From Stenotrophomonas rhizophila (GTDB taxonomy: Bacteria > Pseudomonadota > Gammaproteobacteria > Xanthomonadales > Xanthomonadaceae), in assembly GCF_001704155.1 (NCBI RefSeq), contig NZ_CP016294.1:2477501-2541500 (forward strand): a stretch of 64,000 nt of DNA, read 5' to 3'. Under the pieces are notes generated by a model. The model was not told where the DNA came from. It saw only the letters and a list, made by a program, of their open reading frames with translations, and searched no databases. Made by a program: the position numbers and the translations under genes. Shown here piece after piece: positions 7,924 to 15,335 of this stretch. Every line of letters starts with the position of its first letter. Within the stretch, counting starts at the first letter, position 1.

Positions 7924-8979
7924 ATGTACTGGATGCTGCTGCTGGTACCGCTGGCGATCGCGCTGCACTACCTGCTGCCGGGCAACGCCCTGCTGGTGTT
8001 CGGCGCCACCGCGCTGGCGATCGTGCCGCTGGCGGCGCTGATGTCGCGCGCCACCGGCGCGCTGGCCACGCGGCTCGGGCCCAGCATCGGCGGCCTGCTC
8101 AATGCCACCTTCGGCAACGCCGCCGAATTCATCATTGCGCTGGCGGCGCTGCGCGCCGGGCTGCACGGCATGGTCAAGGCGTCCATCGCGGGCACCATCA
8201 TCGGCAACATCCTGTTCGTGCTCGGCCTGTCGATGGTGCTGGGCGGGTTGCGCCACGGCCAGCAGCGCTACGACGCCGCCAACGCCCGCATGCAGGCCAC
8301 CATGCTGACCCTGGCGGTGATCACCCTGATCCTGCCGGCGTCCTACCGCGCGGTGGTGCCCGAGGCCGATGCCGCGCTGCAGTCGATCAGCCTGGTGCTG
8401 TCGGTATTGCTGCTGCTGGTGTACCTGGCCACCGTCGTGTTCACCCTGCGCAGCGCGGCAAGCGAGGGCAGCGACTCCGCCGCCGGCCACGGCCACGATG
8501 GCAGCTTGTCCAACGCCCGCGCCCTGCTGCTGTTGGGCGGCACCAGCATCGGCATCATCTGGATGAGCGAGATCCTTTTAGGCGTGGTCGAACCGGCCAG
8601 CCAGCAGCTGGGCTTCTCCGATGCATTCACCGGCGTGTTCGTGCTGGCCGTGATCGGCGGCGCAGCCGAGCAGGCCACCGCGCTGGTGGCCGCACGCCGC
8701 AACCAGATGAGCCTGAGCCTGTCCATCGCGCTGGGCTCGGGCGTGCAGCTCGCGCTGCTGGTCGCGCCGCTGCTGGTGCTGCTCAGCTACGTGATCGGTC
8801 CGCAGCCGATGAGCCTGGAGTTCGGCCCCGGCCTGGTGCTGAGCGTACTGGTGGCGGTGATCATCACCGGTCAGGTCGCCAGCGATGGCCGTGCCGACTG
8901 GTTGCGCGGGGTCCAGCTACTCGGGCTGTACGTGATCCTGGCCACGCTGTTCTGGTTCGTGCCGGACACGGGATCATGA
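7924..8979 (+). CDS. Ca2+/H+ antiporter of the CaCA superfamily (ChaA/Cax-like)
   Basis: A 351-residue polytopic membrane protein with about 10-11 hydrophobic segments. The two inverted alpha-repeats of the cation/Ca2+ exchanger family are visible: LLNATFGNAAEFIIAL near residues 58-73 (GNAAE motif) and a second GGAAEQATALVAA repeat near 242-254. An acidic/His-rich central loop (ASEGSDSAAGHGHDG) separates the halves. The expected role is export of Ca2+ or another cation in exchange for protons across the inner membrane. It sits in the same operon as the adaptor/outer-membrane factor pair, a K+ channel and an MscS channel, indicating an ion- or osmotic-stress unit. Confidence 0.88.
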   Translation: MYWMLLLVPLAIALHYLLPGNALLVFGATALAIVPLAALMSRATGALATRLGPSIGGLLNATFGNAAEFIIALAALRAGLHGMVKASIAGTIIGNILFVLGLSMVLGGLRHGQQRYDAANARMQATMLTLAVITLILPASYRAVVPEADAALQSISLVLSVLLLLVYLATVVFTLRSAASEGSDSAAGHGHDGSLSNARALLLLGGTSIGIIWMSEILLGVVEPASQQLGFSDAFTGVFVLAVIGGAAEQATALVAARRNQMSLSLSIALGSGVQLALLVAPLLVLLSYVIGPQPMSLEFGPGLVLSVLVAVIITGQVASDGRADWLRGVQLLGLYVILATLFWFVPDTGS

Positions 8980-8985
8980 CCGCGC

Positions 8986-9648
8986 ATGCGTTCCTCGCCC
9001 GCCCTGCTGATCCACCACCACCGCTACGCCTTCCTGTTCGGTGCGCTGCTGGTGACAGTCACCCTGGGCCCGTTGCTGGAGGCGATGTCGTTCGGCCACC
9101 GGCTGATGGAACTGCTGCTGTGCGCGAGCCTGCTGGCGGCGCTGTTTCCGATCGGGAAGCGCCTGCAGCGCCACGTGCTGCTGGTGCTGGTGCTGGTCGC
9201 CCAGCTGCTGCGCTGGTTGGCCAGCGACGCCGGTGGCGCGGTGGCCATGGCCGGCGCGGTCCTGTGGGGCGTGCTGGCCACCATCGCGGCCTGGCACGCG
9301 GTGCGCTTTTCGTTGTCCAGCCAGCGCGTGCGCACCGAGCACCTGGCCGCCGCGTTGAGCGCCTACCTGCTGCTGGGCGTATGTGGCGGCGTGGTCTTCG
9401 CCGCGCTGTCGGCCATTTCACCCAGCGCCATGGCGGTGGGCGGCCAGGGCACGGCGCATGGCCTGGGCATCGGCACCGCGATGTATTTCAGTTTCGTCAC
9501 CCTGGCCACACTCGGCTACGGCGACATCACCCCGGTCAGCCAGGTCGCGCGCGGGCTGGCCACGCTCGAAGCGATTGCCGGCCAGCTCTACCTGGCGCTG
9601 CTGGTCGCGCGCCTGGTGGGCCTGCGCAGCACCGATCGATCCCCCTGA
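8986..9648 (+). CDS. Two-pore-helix potassium channel protein (ion_trans_2)
   Basis: A 220-residue membrane protein. The selectivity filter TLGYGD is at residues 175-180, followed by DITPVS, and lies between the last two hydrophobic segments, so the pore module is at the C-terminus. Four or so additional hydrophobic segments precede it (about 15-32, 42-55, 63-78, 88-105), giving a six-helix layout without the Arg-rich S4 of voltage sensors. No RCK/TrkA domain is attached. It starts 6 bases after the antiporter gene and is probably cotranscribed. It should conduct K+ passively across the inner membrane. Confidence 0.88.
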   Translation: MRSSPALLIHHHRYAFLFGALLVTVTLGPLLEAMSFGHRLMELLLCASLLAALFPIGKRLQRHVLLVLVLVAQLLRWLASDAGGAVAMAGAVLWGVLATIAAWHAVRFSLSSQRVRTEHLAAALSAYLLLGVCGGVVFAALSAISPSAMAVGGQGTAHGLGIGTAMYFSFVTLATLGYGDITPVSQVARGLATLEAIAGQLYLALLVARLVGLRSTDRSP

Positions 9649-9673
9649 CCCATTGCGCACCCGGGAGCCTGTC

Positions 9674-10486
9674 ATGAAACGCCCGCACCTGCTGCCCTCG
9701 TTCCTTCTGCTGTTCACCAGCGCCCCATGTTGGGCGGTTGAACCGCTGGATACTTTCAGCGTCCGCGTCGGCGGCTACATCACCGATTTCGATACCAAAG
9801 TGCGCGCCGACGGCCAGACCGGCCAAGGCACGCGCATCGACCTCCGCCGCGACCTTGGCCTGGACAACAACAACGCCATCGGCGTGATCGCGCTGAGCTG
9901 GCGCCCGTGGGAAAAGCATGAGTTCGGCCTGTCCTGGTACCGCGACAGCGCCGATGCCGAGCGCAACACCGAACGCGAGATCGACTTCAACGGCCAGCAC
10001 TACGCCACCCACACCCGTATCCGCGCCAAGTTCGACCTGGATGCCTACGAGGGCTACTACACCTGGTGGGCGTGGGGCGACGGGCGCTGGGCCCTGGGTC
10101 CCCGCGTGGGCCTGATCTGGTACCAGATGGACCTGGACCTGAGCGCCACCGCCGATGTCAACGGCAACCCCATCAATGCCCGCGCGGGCAACAACGTCAA
10201 TGCAGACCTGCCGGCGCCCACGATCGGCGGCAGCTGGCGCTGGGCACCTGGCGAGAACTGGCGCCTGAGCGCCGACGCGGGCTATTTCAGCGCCAGCCTC
10301 AATGACGTCGATGCCGACGTCACCTTCGGCCGGGGCGGCGTGGAGTACTTCCCGTGGGACAACTGGGGTTTCTCGCTCGACTACACGGTGCGGCGCATCG
10401 AAGCGGACGTGGATGCCTCCCGCCTGGATGGCAACCTGCGCTTCGTCGACAGCGGCGTGCGGGTGGGTGTGATCTACCGGTTCTGA
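9674..10486 (+). CDS. Outer-membrane beta-barrel protein (OmpW-like size and layout)
   Basis: A 270-residue protein with signal peptide MKRPHLLPSFLLLFTSAPCWA. The mature part consists of alternating strands rich in Tyr/Trp/Gly and closes with a C-terminal strand ending in Tyr-Arg-Phe, the aromatic terminal residue recognised by the BAM machinery. The strands FSVRVGGYITDFDTKVRA and GYYTWWAWGDGRWALGPRVG are typical. No specific family signature was recognised. It lies in the middle of the ion/efflux operon, 25 bases after the K+ channel gene and 5 bases before the MscS gene, with CCGGGAG upstream of the ATG as ribosome site. Confidence 0.75.
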   Translation: MKRPHLLPSFLLLFTSAPCWAVEPLDTFSVRVGGYITDFDTKVRADGQTGQGTRIDLRRDLGLDNNNAIGVIALSWRPWEKHEFGLSWYRDSADAERNTEREIDFNGQHYATHTRIRAKFDLDAYEGYYTWWAWGDGRWALGPRVGLIWYQMDLDLSATADVNGNPINARAGNNVNADLPAPTIGGSWRWAPGENWRLSADAGYFSASLNDVDADVTFGRGGVEYFPWDNWGFSLDYTVRRIEADVDASRLDGNLRFVDSGVRVGVIYRF

Positions 10487-10491
10487 TCGCC

Positions 10492-12084
10492 ATGCCCGCG
10501 CTTCGGCTGGTGGTGCGTTGTGCCTGCGGCGCCTGGCTGCTGGCCTGGGCGCTCATCGCGGGCGGCGCGCCCGCGCCGGCCACGGCGCGCTGGTTCAACC
10601 GTGACCTGGTGACCTTCCGCGCACCGCTGTACGGCAACACGCCGGAGATGCGCGCACGCGCCACCGAAGCCAACCTGGCACGCATCGTCGACCTGCCCGG
10701 CCAGGCCACCCTGCATTCCCAGCCGGTGCCGCAGGGCGTGGTCATCCTGGCCGGCGGGCAGCTGGTCACCGTGCTGACCCCGGCCGACTGCAACGCACTG
10801 GGAAATGAAACCCTGCCCGAACTGCGCGACCGTACCGTGGCCCGCATGCAGGTGGCGCTGGCGGCCGCCGAACAGGCCCGCCTGCCGCAGCGGCTGCTGG
10901 CCGGCGCCGCGTGGGCGCTGCTGGCCACCGCCATTGCCATCGGCGTGTTGTGGGGGCTGCGCTGGTGCAGCCGGCGCATGCGCCGACGGGTGGATGGCTG
11001 GGTCCAGCAGCGTGTGCAGCAGCTGCGCAGCGTTTCGGCGCGGCAGCTGCTGCTGGGGCTGGTGACCAGCGCGCGCAGCCTGGGGCGGCTGGTGGGTTGG
11101 CTGGTGGTGCTGGTGGTGCTGGAGGAATGGCTGCGCTTCGTGTTCGGTCGCTTCCCCTACACCCAGCCTTGGTCGGCGGCGATGGGCGGCTGGATCGGCG
11201 AACGCGTCGCCCGCTTTGGCCGTGGCGTGTTGGAGGCGCTGCCCGACCTGTTCACGGCGGCGCTGATCTTCCTGGCCGCACGGCTGGTGGTGCAGGCGGT
11301 ACGCATCGTATTTGACGGGGTGGCAAGCGGCCGGTTCCAGTTCGTGGGCATCGACCAGCCCTTGGCCGAACCGACCCGGCGGATCATCACCGTGGTCATC
11401 TGGCTGTTCGCGCTGGCGATGGCCTACCCCTACCTGCCCGGTGCCGAGACCGACGCGTTCAAGGGGCTGAGCGTGTTCGTCGGCCTGATGGTGTCGTTGG
11501 GTGCGTCGAGCATCGTCGGCCAGGCCGCCAGCGGCTTCACCTTGCTCTACTCACGCACCCTGATGGTCGGCGATGTCGTGCGCGTGGGCGACACCGAAGG
11601 CGTGGCGATACAGATCGGCTTGTTCACCACCCGCCTGCGCACCCCGCTGGGGGTGGAGGTCAGCATCCCCAACAACGTGGTGCTTGCCGGCGAGCTGCGC
11701 AACTACTCGCGCGATCCGCAGGGGCCTGGCCTGTGGCTGGAAAGCGCGATCACCATCGGCTACGACGCGCCGTGGCGGCAGGTGCACCGGCTGCTGCTGC
11801 AGGCCGCAGCGGCCACCGACGGGGCGCTGGCCGATCCACCACCGCACGTGGTGCAGTCCGAACTGGGCGACGTCGCGGTGCGCTACGTGCTGCGCGTGCG
11901 CGTGGTCGAGGTCGAACGCCGCTGGCAGGTGCGCAGCGCGCTGCATGCGCATATCCAGGACGCGTTCAATGCGGCAGGAGTGCAGATCATGTCGCCCAAC
12001 TACGAAGGCGACCCGGAACAGGCCAAGGTGGTGCCGAAGGCGCACTGGGAAGGACGGCCGGCGCCGGCCAGCGACGAAACCTAG
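10492..12084 (+). CDS. MscS-family mechanosensitive ion channel with N-terminal periplasmic extension
   Basis: A 530-residue channel. A signal peptide or first helix (about 1-30) precedes a roughly 110-residue extracytoplasmic region, then about five transmembrane segments. The pore helix TM3 is recognisable by its Ala/Gly-rich pattern FVGLMVSLGASSIVGQAASG near residues 328-347, followed by the beta domain with VRVGDTEGVAIQIGLFTTRLRT and the family motif SIPNNVVL. A C-terminal mixed domain follows. The role is emergency release of solutes on hypo-osmotic shock. This is the last gene of the operon; its TAG at 12082-12084 overlaps the stop of the convergent DUF2950 gene (CTAG at 12081-12084). 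Confidence 0.88.
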   Translation: MPALRLVVRCACGAWLLAWALIAGGAPAPATARWFNRDLVTFRAPLYGNTPEMRARATEANLARIVDLPGQATLHSQPVPQGVVILAGGQLVTVLTPADCNALGNETLPELRDRTVARMQVALAAAEQARLPQRLLAGAAWALLATAIAIGVLWGLRWCSRRMRRRVDGWVQQRVQQLRSVSARQLLLGLVTSARSLGRLVGWLVVLVVLEEWLRFVFGRFPYTQPWSAAMGGWIGERVARFGRGVLEALPDLFTAALIFLAARLVVQAVRIVFDGVASGRFQFVGIDQPLAEPTRRIITVVIWLFALAMAYPYLPGAETDAFKGLSVFVGLMVSLGASSIVGQAASGFTLLYSRTLMVGDVVRVGDTEGVAIQIGLFTTRLRTPLGVEVSIPNNVVLAGELRNYSRDPQGPGLWLESAITIGYDAPWRQVHRLLLQAAAATDGALADPPPHVVQSELGDVAVRYVLRVRVVEVERRWQVRSALHAHIQDAFNAAGVQIMSPNYEGDPEQAKVVPKAHWEGRPAPASDET

Positions 12085-12959
12085 TCGGCGGTATCGACCT
12101 GCGTCCAGCTGCTGTCCGGATCGAACAGGGTCATGGCGCGAGCCTCGCGGTCGGTGTCCGGCCCCAGGTCTTTCTCATAGACCTGGCCGGCATGGCTGAT
12201 GGTGAAGCTCATCACGCCGCTGTCGCCGTAGCGCGCCGGCCAGGCCACCAGCGCGAAGCCGCGGGTCATGGCGCCGGCCACCGAGTAGGGGTACGCCCCT
12301 CGCGGTGCGGAAGGGCCCTGCCCCTGCAGGATCCGGTAGTGGTAGCCATGCCACTCATCGTCCGGCGTCTCGCCGCCGAACAACGGCCCCAGCGGGCTCT
12401 CACCGCCCGCGTCGGCAGGCCAGTACAGGCCGTCATGCGTACCGGGGCTGCTGCGCAGCCGGGCGGCGTACTCGGGCAGCGTGTCATCGTTGCGGTCACG
12501 GCGTGCGTATTCGCGTTGCGCGTCATGGTAGGCCAGCACGGCCTGCACCGCTTCGCGCTCGTTGCGCCCGATCCGGCGCGCACGCAGTTCGGGTGCGGCC
12601 GCAGCCAGGTCGAAGGCCCAGCCGCTGCCCTGTTTCACCAGTGGCACCGGCAACGTCCAGCCTTCGTCGCCCACGCTGACCAGCGCATGGCTGGCGTCGA
12701 CCGGCTTTATCGCGTGCCTGCGCTGGTACTGGCTGATGAAGGTGTCCACGTCCTTGCGCTCGATATCGTCGCGCGGCACGTAATCCTCCCAGTCGTCGCC
12801 CAGTACCACCGAGACCTGTCCGGGCTGCGTGTCGCGCACTTGCAGCGCTGCCACCAGCGCGTCGGCCGCGGCAGCGGCGCTGGGATAGGCCTGTTGGGCC
12901 TGGGCGGGCGCGACCAGCAGCAGGCAGGCCACGCTCAAAAGGGAAAGACGAAGGGTCAT
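12081..12959 (-). CDS. DUF2950 family secreted protein
   Basis: A 292-residue protein with a signal peptide (MTLRLSLLSVACLLLVAPAQAQQ). The mature region carries the DUF2950 features: a lipid/periplasmic-type N-terminal half with WEDYVPRDDIERKDVDTFISQY, then IGRNEREAVQAVLAYHDAQREYA, DGLYWPADAGGESPLGPL and the C-terminal YHYRILQGQG and GVMSFTISHAGQVYEKDLG. The family's biochemical role is not known. It lies 13 bases downstream of a DUF3300 gene, and this gene order is commonly seen, so the two products probably act together in the cell envelope. The stop codon overlaps that of the convergent MscS gene. Confidence 0.88.
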   Translation of the reverse strand: MTLRLSLLSVACLLLVAPAQAQQAYPSAAAAADALVAALQVRDTQPGQVSVVLGDDWEDYVPRDDIERKDVDTFISQYQRRHAIKPVDASHALVSVGDEGWTLPVPLVKQGSGWAFDLAAAAPELRARRIGRNEREAVQAVLAYHDAQREYARRDRNDDTLPEYAARLRSSPGTHDGLYWPADAGGESPLGPLFGGETPDDEWHGYHYRILQGQGPSAPRGAYPYSVAGAMTRGFALVAWPARYGDSGVMSFTISHAGQVYEKDLGPDTDREARAMTLFDPDSSWTQVDTAD

Positions 12960-12972
12960 GGCAGATCTCCGA

Positions 12973-14292
12973 TCAACGACGACGACCGCCGCCACCACCA
13001 CCGCGCGGAGCGGCCGGCCGATTCATCGGCCGCCCCTGCGGGCGTGCGCCGGCGGGACGCTGCGAACTCTGCACGCTGCGATGCCCGCGATCGGCATCGC
13101 CCAGCGACTGGCCGGGATTGCGCGCACCATTGAACGCATTCTCCGGATGGCTGCCCGGCGGGCGACCGTGGCCGGCGCCCCCCTGGTTGCGGAACTGATT
13201 GCTGCCGGACGGGTTGCGCCCCTGCGCAGGGCGCTGGCCCAGCTCTCGCTGCGAAGCACCGGCGCGGTCGCGCGCCTCACGGTTGGTGGTGGCGGGCGTA
13301 TCGAATCCACGGCGTTCCATCGACTGGCGTGCGCGGTCGCGCTCGGCCGCCCGTGCATCATCACGACCTCGATAGTCCTGCCGCTGCGCCGCACTGTCGC
13401 GCGCTCCGTCGAAGCGTTCGCGGGTAGCCCCGTCACGATAGGGCACGCCGTCACGGTTGGCCGCGTTGTGCTTCCACCTGCTGTCGTCGCGGTTGATCTG
13501 GCGGTTGCTGTTGAACTCGTTGTAGCGGTCCACGTCGATATCGATATCGCCGTGCCCCCAGTCCAGGTCGCCCCACAGCGCACCGCCCACGGCCACGCCG
13601 ATGCCGAAACTGAGCAGCGCACCGCCGGGGTAGTAATACGGCGGCGGCGGGTAGTAGTACGGCGGGTAGGCCGGGTAGGCCCAGCTGCCGTACACCACGC
13701 TGGGGTTGTAACTGGGTACGTACACCACCTGCGGGTCGGCCGATTCGATCACGATGGTCTGTGGCGCGGAGGACGCTGCGGGCTGGGTGCTGACCTTCTG
13801 CTGTTCATTGCTGTCCAGGTGGCCAGCGGTCTGGGCCTGCCGGCGCAGGCGCTGCACCGAATCCATCACGGCGTCGGGCTGGGCCAGGAATGCGTCGCCC
13901 ATCTTCTGTACCCAGGCCGGGTCCTGCCCCAGCACCGCCAGCAGCTGCGGGAACGCAACCAGTGATTGCACGCTGGGATCCCACGCCTGGTTGGCCACCT
14001 GGCGCACTGCTTCTTCGCCCTTGGCATCAGGATGTGCCTTTGACCACGCCACCGCATCGGTGACATCGCCAGGATAGCTGGAGGCCATCAGCACCTGCGC
14101 CAGCAGCGCGTCCGGATACAGCGCCACCGGCGCCAGCATCTGGTCCAGCTGTTCGCGCGTGAAGGTGCCTTGGCTCGCCGCTGCTTTGGCGGGCACGGGT
14201 GCGGCAGCGACGGCAGGGCGCACCGCCACCGCCGTGCAGGCCAGTGCCAGCACCAGCGTGGGTAGCCGTGCCCATGTCAGGTAGGTGTGCAT
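12973..14292 (-). CDS. DUF3300 family envelope protein with long low-complexity tail
   Basis: A 439-residue secreted protein. The signal peptide ends around residue 29. The DUF3300 domain (about 44-250) shows FTREQLDQMLAPVALYPDALL, LMASSYPGDVTDAVAW and the C-terminal DPQVVYVPSYNPSVVYGSW. A Tyr/Pro block (YPPYYYPPPPYYYPGG), a hydrophobic Gly-rich segment and an Asp/Ile repeat (DIDIDVDRYNEFNSNRQINRDD) follow, and the last 170 residues are charged, Arg/Gly/Asn/Gln-rich and likely disordered, ending in GGGGGGRRR. The Asp/Asn/Arg repeat resembles the middle of the protein at 24738-25256. The domain function is unknown. Probably in one transcript with the DUF2950 gene. Confidence 0.88.
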   Translation of the reverse strand: MHTYLTWARLPTLVLALACTAVAVRPAVAAAPVPAKAAASQGTFTREQLDQMLAPVALYPDALLAQVLMASSYPGDVTDAVAWSKAHPDAKGEEAVRQVANQAWDPSVQSLVAFPQLLAVLGQDPAWVQKMGDAFLAQPDAVMDSVQRLRRQAQTAGHLDSNEQQKVSTQPAASSAPQTIVIESADPQVVYVPSYNPSVVYGSWAYPAYPPYYYPPPPYYYPGGALLSFGIGVAVGGALWGDLDWGHGDIDIDVDRYNEFNSNRQINRDDSRWKHNAANRDGVPYRDGATRERFDGARDSAAQRQDYRGRDDARAAERDRARQSMERRGFDTPATTNREARDRAGASQRELGQRPAQGRNPSGSNQFRNQGGAGHGRPPGSHPENAFNGARNPGQSLGDADRGHRSVQSSQRPAGARPQGRPMNRPAAPRGGGGGGRRR

Positions 14293-14333
14293 GCGACCTC
14301 CACTTCAATGCGCCGTACGCCTGCGGCCAGGGT

Positions 14334-15131
14334 TCAGGGTTTGACGCCCGCTTGTACACCTTTGTCGACGACCAGCTTGGCCACCACCTTGCGCGCTGCG
14401 CCGTTGCTGCCGCTGCCCGCATCCGGTGCCACGCCCATGCCGTCGCCGGCGCGGACCCTGCCCGGTGCCAGGCCGGCATTCTGCTGCAGGTAGTTGGCCA
14501 CCGCTGCGGCACGCTGGGTGCTCAGGCGCTGGTTGGCGGCGGCGTTGCCGGTGGAATCGGTGAACCCCTGCAGCACCACGGCGTAGTTGTGGGTCTGCTT
14601 TGCCTTGGCGGCGAATGCATCCAGATCGCCGCGTGCGTTGGCCGAGAGCTTTGCGCTGCCCGAGTCGAATGTCACTTCCGCCGCATCCAGCTGCTCGTAC
14701 GTACCGAACTCGTCCATGCGCTTGTTCATCGCACCGACCTCCTCCGTGGTCGGCGCCATGCCCGCCTGGATCTGCCGGGTGGTGCGCAGGTCCTCGGAGC
14801 GGAAGCTGATTTCGCGCGCGGCCAGCGCATCGCCCGCGGCGCTGCCTTCGACCGTGACCGGAAGCCCCGCCGCCAGGACGCTGGCATCGGTCTTTTCATG
14901 GATGACGTTGGTCAGCCCTTTGGTCTTCTTGTACACCGTGTCGGCCGACACCTGCACGGTGTGTGCGGTGCGGGCCTGGTCCACCACGGTAATGGTGTCG
15001 CCCTGCACGGCCGTGATCACGCCTTTGAGCCTGGTTTTGGCCGGATCGGCGGCCGACGCGGCCAGGGAGGTGAGGCCGACCAGCACCAGCAGCAGGGGGG
15101 CGGCGGCGCGGGACACGGTGCGGGTGGACAT
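14334..15131 (-). CDS. OmpA-family protein with C-terminal peptidoglycan-binding domain
   Basis: A 265-residue protein. The start ATG at 15129-15131 follows a ribosome site and gives the signal peptide MSTRTVSRAAAPLLLVLVG; the frame is open much further upstream but only as antisense of the decarboxylase gene. An N-terminal domain (about 30-115) contains KGVITAVQGDTITVVDQ, resembling a small beta OB-like fold, then a short helix region and a C-terminal OmpA domain (about 148-260): VTFDSGSAKLSANARGDLD, FTDSTGNAAANQRLSTQRAAAVANYL. It should sit in the periplasm and bind cell wall. Divergent from the decarboxylase gene across a 204-base gap that holds two copies of the shared operator motif. Confidence 0.85.
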   Translation of the reverse strand: MSTRTVSRAAAPLLLVLVGLTSLAASAADPAKTRLKGVITAVQGDTITVVDQARTAHTVQVSADTVYKKTKGLTNVIHEKTDASVLAAGLPVTVEGSAAGDALAAREISFRSEDLRTTRQIQAGMAPTTEEVGAMNKRMDEFGTYEQLDAAEVTFDSGSAKLSANARGDLDAFAAKAKQTHNYAVVLQGFTDSTGNAAANQRLSTQRAAAVANYLQQNAGLAPGRVRAGDGMGVAPDAGSGSNGAARKVVAKLVVDKGVQAGVKP

Positions 15132-15182
15132 GGGGCAGCTCCAGGAACGAGGACGATGAACCACGCTAGGCGTGGGCCAGCC

Positions 15183-15210
15183 GGCCCGCAATTGGCCCTT
15201 GGGGCCATAC
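15183..15210 (-). promoter_or_regulatory. Putative operator, copy 2 of the CCAAGGGCCAATT motif (toward the OmpA-family gene)
   Basis: On the minus strand the 13-mer CCAAGGGCCAATT occupies 15202-15190, preceded by GTATGGCC and followed by GCGGGCC. It lies 58 bases upstream of the OmpA-family start and points toward that gene. A TAGC is found exactly 21 bases downstream of the core; the same spacing and tetramer occur at copy 3, which fits a promoter element at a fixed distance. Together with copy 3 it forms a large inverted repeat centred near 15213. Confidence 0.55.
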
Positions 15211-15215
15211 GCCGG

Positions 15216-15243
15216 GCATGGCACCAAGGGCCAATTCCCGGCC
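15216..15243 (+). promoter_or_regulatory. Putative operator, copy 3 of the CCAAGGGCCAATT motif (toward the decarboxylase gene)
   Basis: The 13-mer lies at 15224-15236, preceded by GCATGGCA and followed by CCCGGCC. It points toward the decarboxylase gene, whose ATG is 99 bases downstream. TAGC follows at 15258-15261, exactly 21 bases after the core, matching copy 2. The gap 15132-15335 holds these two inverted copies and no gene. Confidence 0.55.
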
Positions 15244-15335
15244 CTGCGGCAGGGGTCTAGCCTGCGCTGCGTAGTGGCCGCCGCGCCTGCTCGAGCGCGT
15301 GGCGGATTCCTTTCGTTCCCCGCCGGAGCCCTGCC

